Below, one piece after another: positions 33,453 to 40,953 of a DNA stretch of 64,000 nt (position 1 is the first letter of the stretch; every line of letters begins with the position of its first letter). A program made the position numbers and the translations under genes. The DNA is from Flavobacterium denitrificans DSM 15936 (lineage in GTDB: Bacteria; Bacteroidota; Bacteroidia; Flavobacteriales; Flavobacteriaceae). Where the stretch lies: contig NZ_KE384377.1 of the NCBI RefSeq assembly GCF_000425445.1, forward strand, positions 358,475 to 422,474. The letters run 5' to 3'. A model generated the notes under the pieces. The model saw only the letters and a list, made by a program, of their open reading frames with translations, did not search any database and was not told the DNA's origin.

Positions 33453-33769
33453 TTAAAGAGATTATCCATCCCAGGAATCATTGGCATGTCCATTTTTGCA
33501 ACAGCGTCAAGTTCTCTTTCGTTTATGTTTGTAGCTTTTTCAATAGCTTTATTTAATGTTACGATTAGATAATCTTCTAATTGTTCTTTATCTTCTAAAA
33601 GAGAGTCATCAATTGAGACTGTTTTTATTTTTCTGCTTGCTGTAATTGTAATTTTCAATAATCCGTCAGCGCTTTGCTCATCAATTAAAACAGTATCTAA
33701 GCGTTTTTTAGTATCTTCAATTTTTTGTTGGGTTTCTTTAAGTTTGCCCATCATTCCCATTAAATCCAT
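33449..33769 (-). CDS. YbaB/EbfC family nucleoid-associated protein
   Basis: A 106-aa DNA-binding protein of the YbaB family, small tweezers-shaped dimers that coat DNA. The N-terminal helix [24 protein letters not shown] is typical, followed by the beta strands ([22 protein letters not shown]) and a C-terminal helix ending in the Met-rich [13 protein letters not shown]. It is not next to dnaX/recR as in many bacteria. A -7 element lies 29 nt before the start. Confidence 0.85.
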   Translation of the reverse strand: MDLMGMMGKLKETQQKIEDTKKRLDTVLIDEQSADGLLKITITASRKIKTVSIDDSLLEDKEQLEDYLIVTLNKAIEKATNINERELDAVAKMDMPMIPGMDNLFK

Positions 33770-33797
33770 TTTTGTTGATTTTTTAAATTATTTCAGA

Positions 33798-33805
33798 CAA
33801 AATTA
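33798..33805 (-). promoter_or_regulatory. -7 promoter element TAATTTTG of ybaB
   Basis: Minus-strand TAatTTTG, 29 nt before the ybaB start codon. Confidence 0.45.
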
Positions 33806-33838
33806 GTATATTGCTGTGGTAAATCAATAGAATATTTT

Positions 33839-33913
33839 ATGAAAAATTTAATTTCCGTTCTGTTTTGATTGTACTACTTTTGCTTCCTCGTATTTAAAAT
33901 AAATGCTCAATCA
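33839..33913 (+). pseudogene. Interrupted signal peptide ahead of the S9 peptidase gene
   Basis: In the same frame as the peptidase, ATG at 33839 encodes MKNLISVLF, then TGA (33866-33868), then LYYFCFLVFKINAQS leading directly into the mature protein. Basic start, hydrophobic core and an INA-QS cleavage site make a complete lipid-independent signal peptide apart from the in-frame stop. A TACTTTTG element (33875-33882) also occurs here and could drive a transcript that begins after the stop. Confidence 0.6.
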
Positions 33914-35974
33914 ATGCAAAACAATATAAATGCTCCAAAGGCTAAAGAGATTCCTAAAAAACTTAAAAAGCATAAAGAAACTAGAATTGACAATTACTTT
34001 TGGCTGAATGACCGTGAAAATCCAGAGGTTATTGATTACTTGAATAAGGAAAACGATTATTACCAGAATATGACTGCACATACAAAAGATTTGCAAGAAT
34101 CACTGTATGAGGAAATGAAAAGCAGAATTAAAGAAGATGATTCTTCGGTTCCTTATTTTTATAACGGTTATTTCTACATCACACGTTTTGAAACCGGTCA
34201 GGATTATCCAATTTTTGCCAGAAAAAAAGGAAGCCTTTCTGCAGATGAAGAAATTTTGTTCGACTGCAACGAATTGGCAAAAGGTCATGCTTACTTCAAA
34301 TTAGGCGGTTTAAGCATTAGTCCAGATAATAAATTTGCCAGTTTTGGAGTAGATATTGTGGGGAGAAGAATTTATACCGTTCAAGTTAAAAACTTAGAAA
34401 CAGGAGAAATTCTTTCAGATAAAATCGAAAATGCAACTGGAAGTTCAGTTTGGGCAAATGACAATAATACATTGTTTTATGCCAGACAAGATGAAGTTAC
34501 ATTACGCGCAGATAAAATTTTCAGACATAAACTAAATACAGATTCTGCAGCTGATGTTTTGGTTTATAATGAAACAGATGATACTTTTAATGTTTCTGTG
34601 CACAAAGAAAAATCTAAAAAATACATTGTAATAAGTTCTGGAAGTACTCTAACGACTGAATATAGAATTTTGAATTCTGATAATCCAGATGGAGAATTTG
34701 AAGTTTTTCAAACACGTGTACGCGGATTAGAATATAGCATTTCGCATTTTGAAGATTCGTTTTACGTTTTGACCAATAAAGACAAAGCGACCAACTTTAA
34801 ATTGATGAAAACGCCTGAAAATAAAACAGGCAAGAGAAACTGGGTAGATGTTATTCCGCACAGAGAAGATGTTTTGTTAGAAGATATTGAAATTTTCAAG
34901 AATTATTTAGTTGTAGAAGAACGCTCAAATGGTTTGAATCATATCAGGATTATGCCTTGGAACGGAGAGCCAGATTATTATTTGCCTTTTGGAAGCGAAA
35001 CATACAACGCTTACACCACAACAAATATTGATTTTGATACCGATATTTTGCGTTATAGTTATCAGTCACTTGCAACGCCATCGTCTGTAATTGATTTTAA
35101 TATGAAGACCAAAACCAAAGAAATCTTAAAAGAGCAACAGGTTTTAGGCGGAAAATTCGATAAAGAAAATTATATCGAAGAGCGTGTTTGGGCAACAGCA
35201 AGAGACGGTGTAAAAGTGCCAATTTCGATGATTTATCGAAAAGGATTAGAGAAAAATGGCAAAAATCCGCTTTTATTGTATGCATATGGCTCATACGGAA
35301 TTACCATGGATACTTATTTCTCATCAACAAGGCTTTCGCTGTTAGACCGCGGATTTGTTTACGCCATCGCTCATATACGTGGTGGAGAAGACTTAGGAAG
35401 GCAATGGTATGAAGACGGAAAACTGTTAAAAAAGAAAAATACCTTTACAGATTTCATCGATTGCTCTAAATTTGTAATAAACGAGAAATATACTTCTTCT
35501 GATCATTTATATGCAGAAGGGGGATCAGCAGGCGGACTTTTGATGGGAGTTATAACAAATGAAGCGCCCGAATTATACAACGGAGTAATTGCTCAGGTTC
35601 CTTTTGTTGATGTAATTACGACAATGTTAGATGATACTATTCCGTTAACAACAGGCGAATACGACGAATGGGGAAACCCAAACAATAAGAAATATTATGA
35701 TTATATGTTATCGTACTCACCGTATGATAATGTAAAAGCTCAAGATTACCCAAATATGTATGTATCAACAGGATTGCACGATTCGCAGGTACAATATTGG
35801 GAGCCTGCCAAATGGGTAGCTAAATTGCGAAATATGAAGACAAATGAGAAGCTTTTGTTTTTAGATACCAATATGGATGCCGGACATGGTGGTGCTTCAG
35901 GACGTTTTGAGGCTTTGAAGGACTTAGCAAAAGAATTTAGTTTTTTATTAGATTTAGAGAAAATTAAAAGCTAA
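33914..35974 (+). CDS. ptrB: Oligopeptidase B (prolyl oligopeptidase family S9)
   Basis: Serine peptidase that cleaves short peptides after basic residues. The 686 codons from ATG 33914 equal the length of E. coli oligopeptidase B. An N-terminal seven-bladed propeller (about 1-400) precedes the alpha/beta hydrolase domain, with the catalytic triad S538 in GGSAGG, D623 in GLHDSQV and H658 in GHGGASG. The start is uncertain: a TTG at 33869 is in frame, and a full signal peptide would begin at 33839 but for a TGA. If translation begins at 33914 the product would stay in the cytoplasm. Confidence 0.85.
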   Translation: MQNNINAPKAKEIPKKLKKHKETRIDNYFWLNDRENPEVIDYLNKENDYYQNMTAHTKDLQESLYEEMKSRIKEDDSSVPYFYNGYFYITRFETGQDYPIFARKKGSLSADEEILFDCNELAKGHAYFKLGGLSISPDNKFASFGVDIVGRRIYTVQVKNLETGEILSDKIENATGSSVWANDNNTLFYARQDEVTLRADKIFRHKLNTDSAADVLVYNETDDTFNVSVHKEKSKKYIVISSGSTLTTEYRILNSDNPDGEFEVFQTRVRGLEYSISHFEDSFYVLTNKDKATNFKLMKTPENKTGKRNWVDVIPHREDVLLEDIEIFKNYLVVEERSNGLNHIRIMPWNGEPDYYLPFGSETYNAYTTTNIDFDTDILRYSYQSLATPSSVIDFNMKTKTKEILKEQQVLGGKFDKENYIEERVWATARDGVKVPISMIYRKGLEKNGKNPLLLYAYGSYGITMDTYFSSTRLSLLDRGFVYAIAHIRGGEDLGRQWYEDGKLLKKKNTFTDFIDCSKFVINEKYTSSDHLYAEGGSAGGLLMGVITNEAPELYNGVIAQVPFVDVITTMLDDTIPLTTGEYDEWGNPNNKKYYDYMLSYSPYDNVKAQDYPNMYVSTGLHDSQVQYWEPAKWVAKLRNMKTNEKLLFLDTNMDAGHGGASGRFEALKDLAKEFSFLLDLEKIKS

Positions 35975-35989
35975 TTAGAAAAATTTTGT

Positions 35990-35997
35990 TAAATTTG
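35990..35997 (+). promoter_or_regulatory. -7 promoter element TAAATTTG of the cysteine synthase-like gene
   Basis: TAaaTTTG 47 nt before the ATG at 36044; it lies upstream of the TTG codon at 36026, so both starts stay possible. Confidence 0.4.
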
Positions 35998-36043
35998 CAA
36001 CCTATCGGGGTTTTTTAAAAAGCCTTTGATTAACTATTTTTTT

Positions 36044-37084
36044 ATGAAAGAAGAAATAAATGCTTATAATAATGTTTTAGAATTAATAGGTAACACCCCG
36101 CTTATTAAGCTAAATAAAATCACCGAAGAGTTAGAAGGAAATTTCTACGCAAAGGTAGAAGCTTTTAATCCAGGTCATTCCTCAAAAGATAGAATCGCGT
36201 TATATATTATTGAAGAAGCTGAGAGAAAAGGAATTTTGTCGCCAGGTGACACGATCATTGAAACTACATCTGGAAATACTGGATTCAGTTTGGCAATGGT
36301 CAGCATTATTAAAGGATATAACTGTATTTTAGCAGTAAGTTCAAAATCATCAAAAGATAAGATTGACATGTTGAGAAGTTTAGGAGCAAAAGTTTATGTT
36401 TGCCCAGCACACGTTTCAGCAGATGATGAAAGATCTTATTACAATGTAGCCAAACGTTTACACGAAGAAACAAAAGGCTCAGTTTACATCAATCAATATT
36501 TTAATCAATTGAATATTGATGCACACTACAACACTACTGGTCCAGAAATTTGGGAACAGACAAAAGGAAAAATCACACACTTAATTGCTTGTAGCGGAAC
36601 AGGAGGAACAATTTCTGGAACCGCAAAATTCTTAAAAGAGCAAAATCCTAACATCAGAATTCTTGGTGTTGATGCTTTTGGTTCTGTTTTGAAAAAATAT
36701 CACGAAACAAAAGAGTTTGACAGCAAAGAAATTTACCCGTATCGTATAGAAGGTTTAGGGAAAAACTTGATTCCGTCAGCTACAGATTTTGATATCATTG
36801 ATAAATTCATGAAAGTAACCGACGAGGAAAGTGCCCATTCTGCAAGAGAGATTACTCGTAAAGAAGGTTTGTTTGTGGGATATACTTCTGGGGCAGTAAT
36901 GCAGGCGATTAAACAATATGCTGAAGAAGGCGAATTCACTAAAGACAGCAATATTATTGCTATTTTCCCAGACCATGGTTCTCGCTATATGAGCAAAGTA
37001 TTTAGTGATGACTGGATGAACGAACAAGGATTCTTTGATAGCATCAATGAGGAAGAAGTTCAAAAAATTGAATTTGTAAAGTAA
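36044..37084 (+). CDS. PLP-dependent cysteine synthase family protein
   Basis: A 346-aa fold-type II PLP enzyme. It has the [11 protein letters not shown] opening, the PLP lysine K48 in [10 protein letters not shown], the substrate loop TTSGNTG and the phosphate-binding SGTGGTISG. Related enzymes make cysteine from O-acetylserine (CysK/CysM) or cystathionine from serine and homocysteine (CBS). The CBS-like [18 protein letters not shown] and the absence of regulatory CBS domains do not settle which. ATG 36044 is chosen over TTG 36026. Monocistronic with a strong terminator. Confidence 0.8.
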   Translation: MKEEINAYNNVLELIGNTPLIKLNKITEELEGNFYAKVEAFNPGHSSKDRIALYIIEEAERKGILSPGDTIIETTSGNTGFSLAMVSIIKGYNCILAVSSKSSKDKIDMLRSLGAKVYVCPAHVSADDERSYYNVAKRLHEETKGSVYINQYFNQLNIDAHYNTTGPEIWEQTKGKITHLIACSGTGGTISGTAKFLKEQNPNIRILGVDAFGSVLKKYHETKEFDSKEIYPYRIEGLGKNLIPSATDFDIIDKFMKVTDEESAHSAREITRKEGLFVGYTSGAVMQAIKQYAEEGEFTKDSNIIAIFPDHGSRYMSKVFSDDWMNEQGFFDSINEEEVQKIEFVK

Positions 37085-37105
37085 GTAACTACTTTTCCAA
37101 GATAT

Positions 37106-37138
37106 AAAAGCCCCATCATATTGATGGGGCTTTTTTTT
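37106..37138 (+). terminator. Strong terminator after the cysteine synthase-like gene
   Basis: AAAAGCCCCATCA pairs with TGATGGGGCTTTT around a short loop, followed by T8. Confidence 0.95.
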
Positions 37139-37471
37139 GGTAATTAGATAAAACTCCTTAGTAATGATGAATTTTAGTTTTGTAAAATCTAGTAATGTTG
37201 TTTTTTTGCTGAATATTTATAATTGACAAAATATTGTAAATACCGTATTTATACGTAAGAAGTTTTGCTGTTACTTGAATTAAATTCAAAAATTTAATAC
37301 TATTGCTGTAGTTATAAATAAATACAATTAGGCGTTTAAAATCATCAATTTTGGTTATTTAAACGATTATTTAGGTTAGTTATCGGAAAAATTTCGGCTG
37401 AAAAACATAAAAATATAGTTTAGCAGTGTTAAAATGACACAAAGTTTTTTAATAACCCTAAATCTATCGCT
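37139..37471. other. AT-rich intergenic stretch with no clear feature
   Basis: About 330 bp of very AT-rich sequence between the terminator and the first LamG gene. I see no ORF, no consensus TAnnTTTG element and no palindrome of note; the promoter of the LamG gene presumably lies here. Confidence 0.5.
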
Positions 37472-38398
37472 ATGAAAAAATTACTACTCTCATTAATGTT
37501 TGTAAGTTATTTGAATGCTACTGCGCAAAATCCTATTCAGGAGTTTAACTTCAACGGAACCTTGAACAATACACAAAATACAATTACTTTCATGGGAACA
37601 AATAATTTTGTCTCTGATCGTATGGGAAATCTTAATGGAGCGCAACGCTTAAATAATAAAGCGATGGAAGCTATTATTGATGATTTGCCTCAAAATAATG
37701 CTGCACGAACAATAAGTGTTTGGGTAAAACTGAATGATATTTCGAAAGCGAATTATATTTTGGGTTATGGAACTGCCTATAATGCTCAATACTATGGTTT
37801 GTTGCAACAAGGCACTGCATCTTCAAATTCAGATCTTAGTCTGGCAGGATGGGGAGCAAAAAATGATGTGATTGTTTCAGTTCCATTGGCAAAAGGAACT
37901 TGGTACTTATACACAATTACTTATGATGGAACTGTGTCTAAAATTTATCGTGATGGAGTATTGCTAAAATCTTTAGGCGGGATTGAACGCTCAACAAAAG
38001 GTAACATTTTCAGATTAGGAGAAATAAATACGACAGTTGGCATAAATGCTGATATTGATGACTTGAAAATTTATAATGTAGCTATGACTGGCGAGCAGGT
38101 TGCTGCACTCTATGAAGAGTCAAAACCCATTATTGCAGTTGCTAAAGAAACAACCGTAGTAACTAAAACAATCCCAACAAAGACTGCTACGGGTACAGGT
38201 AAAGTTGCTGTTAAAGCAACACCATCTGCCTCAATTATTAAAGATAGTGATGTAAACGCAGTTGCAAAAAATATTGAAGTGTACTCACAAGGGCAAAAAG
38301 TGCTTGGAGACAATTCTATGAGCATCAATGATTTACCTGAAGGTACGTATTTGTTAAAAGTGACAAATGCACCATCAAAGAAAGTAACGTCGAAATAA
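37472..38398 (+). CDS. Secreted LamG-like protein with T9SS-like C-terminal tail (paralogue 1)
   Basis: A 308-aa protein with signal peptide MKKLLLSLMFVSYLNATAQ and cleavage before NPIQ. Residues about 22-215 form a concanavalin/LamG-type jelly roll (ISVWVKLNDISKANYILGYG, TWYLYTITYDGTVSKIYRDGVLL, ADIDDLKIYNVAMTGEQV by position). A Thr/Val/Ala-rich linker leads to a C-terminal segment IEVYSQGQKVLG ... INDLPEGTYLLKV that resembles the type A sorting domain of type IX secretion, which would put the protein outside the cell. It may bind a glycan; no catalytic residues are evident. The next gene is a close paralogue. Confidence 0.75.
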   Translation: MKKLLLSLMFVSYLNATAQNPIQEFNFNGTLNNTQNTITFMGTNNFVSDRMGNLNGAQRLNNKAMEAIIDDLPQNNAARTISVWVKLNDISKANYILGYGTAYNAQYYGLLQQGTASSNSDLSLAGWGAKNDVIVSVPLAKGTWYLYTITYDGTVSKIYRDGVLLKSLGGIERSTKGNIFRLGEINTTVGINADIDDLKIYNVAMTGEQVAALYEESKPIIAVAKETTVVTKTIPTKTATGTGKVAVKATPSASIIKDSDVNAVAKNIEVYSQGQKVLGDNSMSINDLPEGTYLLKVTNAPSKKVTSK

Positions 38399-38480
38399 GT
38401 GAAAATTTGGTTAATAGAAATAGTTAGTTTTTTAGTTTTTTTATCAAGTTGTTTAGTAGGCAATTTATTTTGGATAGTAG

Positions 38481-38513
38481 AAAAAACCTTTTGAATTTCA
38501 GAAGGTTTTTTTT
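38481..38513 (+). terminator. Terminator after LamG paralogue 1
   Basis: AAAAAACCTT pairs with AAGGTTTTTT with an imperfect TTTGAATTTCAG loop region (CTGAA/TTCAG inner pairing), followed by a T run. Confidence 0.75.
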
Positions 38514-38779
38514 TATTCGTTGCGAAGGAGGCTTTTTGTAAAAATGTTTTTACAAATGTTGAGCAATATGATGAGTGTTTTTTATATTTTACTCTTTTAA
38601 TAAGAATATCGTACTGATGCTCGACAAATGTTTTGCGCCTTTGAATTAAAATTATAATTTTAACAAAAAATCTAAAATTATTGTGAGATGATTTATGGGT
38701 TTTTATTGCTTAACTGTTTTTTTTATTTGTACACTATAAATAACCAAAATAAAATATTTTAACCCCAAAAAATGTAAAT
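38514..38779. other. AT-rich intergenic stretch between the LamG paralogues
   Basis: About 265 bp with no ORF and no clear -7 consensus. A TAACCCC-AAA string just upstream of the second gene is echoed by TAACCCTAAA upstream of the first, which may be a shared promoter-proximal element. Confidence 0.4.
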
Positions 38780-39670
38780 ATGAAAAGATTATTACTTACG
38801 TTAATGTTTGTAACTTTTTTAAATATGAATGCCCAAAATCCAGTACAGGAATTTACTTTTAACGGTACTTTAAACAGTACCGACAATTCAGTATCTTTAT
38901 TAGGGACTGCTAATTTTGTAACTGATAGAACTGGTGCTCCTAAAACAGCACAACGTATTACTAATAAGGTTTTACAAGGTATGGTTGGAGATCTTCCGCA
39001 AGATAATAAGTCTAGATCAGTATCTTTTTGGATAAAATTTAATAATGTCACAACCGCAAATTATATTTTAGGTTATGGCACGCCTACAAATGCTCAATTT
39101 TTTGGATTAGTACAGCAACCAGCAGTTTCAGGAAATTCAGATTTGAGTTTGGTTGGTTGGGGCGATACAAACAATGTTGTTGTCTCAGTTCCATTGCAAA
39201 AAGATGTTTGGTATCAATACAATATTACTTATGATGGAAGTAATTCTAAAATTTATCGTAACGGCGAACTATTAAAAACAGCAAGTGGGATTACGCGCGC
39301 GACAAAAGGCTATGTTTTAAGAGTTGGACAAATCAATACGAGCACGACTTTAAATGCTGATATAGATGATCTTAAAATATATAATGTTGCCATGACAGAT
39401 GAGCAAGTTTTAGAATCATATAACAGTTCAAAGCCAGCTGGAATGGCCGAAACAAATAATTCAAAAAAAGTAGCTGTTACGCCAACTGTGAAAACGCCAA
39501 CTGCATCAAAAGCCCCAGTTTCTTCAGTTAGTCCAGCAGAAAATAATACTAACGCTAAAACAATTGAGGTTTTCTCACAAGGAAGAAAAATTACAGGCAG
39601 TAATGCTTCTAATATAACAGATTTGCCTGAAGGTACATATTTGTTGAAAGTAACAAAAGCGAAAAAATAA
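38780..39670 (+). CDS. Secreted LamG-like protein with T9SS-like C-terminal tail (paralogue 2)
   Basis: A 296-aa tandem paralogue of the preceding gene, with the same layout: signal peptide ending NMNAQ before NPVQEF, a LamG-type jelly roll with VSFWIKFNNVTTANYILGYG and NITYDGSNSKIYRNGELL, a Thr/Ala/Pro/Val-rich linker, and the ending IEVFSQGRKITG ... ITDLPEGTYLLKV. Jelly roll and tail are much better conserved between the two copies than the linker, as expected for a spacer. Likely a surface or secreted glycan-binding protein exported by the type IX system; the two genes seem to have separate promoters since a terminator lies between. Confidence 0.75.
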   Translation: MKRLLLTLMFVTFLNMNAQNPVQEFTFNGTLNSTDNSVSLLGTANFVTDRTGAPKTAQRITNKVLQGMVGDLPQDNKSRSVSFWIKFNNVTTANYILGYGTPTNAQFFGLVQQPAVSGNSDLSLVGWGDTNNVVVSVPLQKDVWYQYNITYDGSNSKIYRNGELLKTASGITRATKGYVLRVGQINTSTTLNADIDDLKIYNVAMTDEQVLESYNSSKPAGMAETNNSKKVAVTPTVKTPTASKAPVSSVSPAENNTNAKTIEVFSQGRKITGSNASNITDLPEGTYLLKVTKAKK

Positions 39671-39705
39671 TCTAATACTTAGGTTTTAAGGAATAACTTA
39701 TAAAT

Positions 39706-39738
39706 AAAAATGCCTTCTGAATTTCAGAAGGCATTTTT
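39706..39738. terminator. Bidirectional terminator after LamG paralogue 2
   Basis: AAAAATGCCTTCTGAA pairs with TTTCAGAAGGCATTTTT with almost no loop beyond the TT; it serves the converging small lipoprotein gene as well. The inner CTTCTGAATTTCAGAAG core is like that of the terminator at 38481. Confidence 0.85.
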
Positions 39739-39740
39739 GT

Positions 39741-39944
39741 TTAGTTTTTCTTTTGTTGTCCTGGTGCGTAAGCTTTAGCGCTTTTGCTTCCAGACATTTT
39801 TTTAGCCTGTCCGGGTGGTACTTTTTTAGATGTATGTGCTGGTCCGCTTGTGTGTACGTGTGTACTGCAGCTTATTACGCTTAATACTAAAAATAAAACT
39901 ACCAGTACAACGACTGCTATTCTTGTGTATTTTGATGTTTGCAT
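39741..39944 (-). CDS. Small lipoprotein with PGQ-KK repeats
   Basis: A 67-aa protein with basic N-terminus, hydrophobic core (IAVVVLVVLFLVLSVI) and lipobox VISC, giving a mature lipopeptide of about 40 residues starting CSTHVHTSGPAH. The rest is polar and basic, with two related pieces VPPGQAKKMSGSKSAK and YAPGQQKKN. Small proteins of this style occur in flavobacteria and are sometimes labelled quinol oxidase subunit, a label that nothing here supports. Probably a periplasmic or surface lipopeptide of unknown role. Confidence 0.65.
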   Translation of the reverse strand: MQTSKYTRIAVVVLVVLFLVLSVISCSTHVHTSGPAHTSKKVPPGQAKKMSGSKSAKAYAPGQQKKN

Positions 39945-40035
39945 TTTTTTAATTTTTATTTGAGGAGTTGCAAATATAGTAGTAAATATGTTTTTTGGAC
40001 AAATGTAATCTTAGTTTAAAACGATTACAAACAAT

Positions 40036-40061
40036 AAAGCCTTAGAAAAATCCAAGGCTTT
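40036..40061 (-). terminator. Terminator after the YebC gene
   Basis: AAAGCCTT (40036-40043) pairs with AAGGCTTT (40054-40061) around a 10-nt loop. Confidence 0.6.
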
Positions 40062-40083
40062 ATTTGTGAGGTATTTTAGAATA

Positions 40084-40797
40084 TTATTCTTCTTTCATTG
40101 TATGATAAACGTTCATTACGTCATCATCTTCTTCGATTTTTTCAATCAGTTTTTCAACATCAGCGATTTGAGCTTCAGTCAGTTCTTTAGTGATTTGCGG
40201 AATACGCTCAAAACCAGAAGAAAGGATTTCAAGACCTCTGTTTTCTAATTCTTTTTGCAAAGCACCAAAACTTCCAAAAGGAGCATAGATCAAGATTCCG
40301 TCTTCGTCTTCAAAAACTTCCTCAGCACCAAAATCGATTAATTCTAATTCTAATTCTTCAGCATCTAGACCATTATTGGCAATTCTGAAGTTGCAAGTAT
40401 GGTCAAACATAAATTCAACAGAACCTTGAGTTCCCATAGTTCCATTGCATTTGTTGAAATAACTGCGGATGTTTGCAACAGTTCTGTTGTTGTTGTCAGA
40501 AGCAGTTTCAATCAAGATTGCGATTCCGTGAGGCGCATATCCTTCAAACAAAATCTCTTTATAGTTGGCAGTATCTTTATTGCTTGCATTTTTGATCGCG
40601 CGCTCCACATTGTCTTTAGGCATGTTGGCCGCTTTCGCGTTTTGTATTACAGCTCTTAATCTAGAATTGGCGTCTGGGTTTGGTCCGCCTTCTTTAACAG
40701 CCATAACGATATCTTTACCAATTCTGGTAAATGTTTTGGCCATTGCTGACCAACGCTTCATTTTTCTTCCTTTTCTAAATTCGAACGCTCTTCCCAT
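40084..40797 (-). CDS. YebC/PmpR family protein
   Basis: A 237-aa protein of the widespread YebC family. Members have been described as DNA-binding transcriptional regulators and, more recently, as factors that relieve ribosome stalling. It has the conserved opening MGRAFEFRKGRKMKRWSAMAKTF with basic residues in place of the usual GHSKW, the motif RLRAVIQNAKAANMPKDNVERAI, the central FEGYAPHGIAILIE, and an acidic C-terminus (EEDDDVMNVYHT). The variant N-terminus is of the type found in Bacteroidota. A -7 element lies 24 nt upstream. Confidence 0.9.
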   Translation of the reverse strand: MGRAFEFRKGRKMKRWSAMAKTFTRIGKDIVMAVKEGGPNPDANSRLRAVIQNAKAANMPKDNVERAIKNASNKDTANYKEILFEGYAPHGIAILIETASDNNNRTVANIRSYFNKCNGTMGTQGSVEFMFDHTCNFRIANNGLDAEELELELIDFGAEEVFEDEDGILIYAPFGSFGALQKELENRGLEILSSGFERIPQITKELTEAQIADVEKLIEKIEEDDDVMNVYHTMKEE

Positions 40798-40820
40798 TTC
40801 TAATTTTTAGTTTTGTGATG

Positions 40821-40828
40821 CAAAAATA
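40821..40828 (-). promoter_or_regulatory. -7 promoter element TATTTTTG of the YebC gene
   Basis: Minus-strand TAttTTTG, 24 nt before the start codon at 40797. Confidence 0.45.
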
Positions 40829-40882
40829 CGGTTATTCCTTATTTTTCCAAAAACAAAATTATTCTTTTTTTTGATGTTTTAA

Positions 40883-40945
40883 GTTTCATGTTTCATGTTT
40901 CAAGTTCTGATGAAAACGTGAAACATGAAACCTGAAACCTGAAAC
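40883..40945. repeat. Heptamer (GTTTCAT) inverted array
   Basis: Left: GTTTCAT, GTTTCAT, GTTTCAA from 40883. Right: TGAAACA, TGAAACC, TGAAACC, TGAAAC to about 40945, in the opposite sense. It sits just downstream of the protease stop codon (40954) and could form a hairpin. Confidence 0.75.
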
Positions 40946-40953
40946 AAAAAAAT

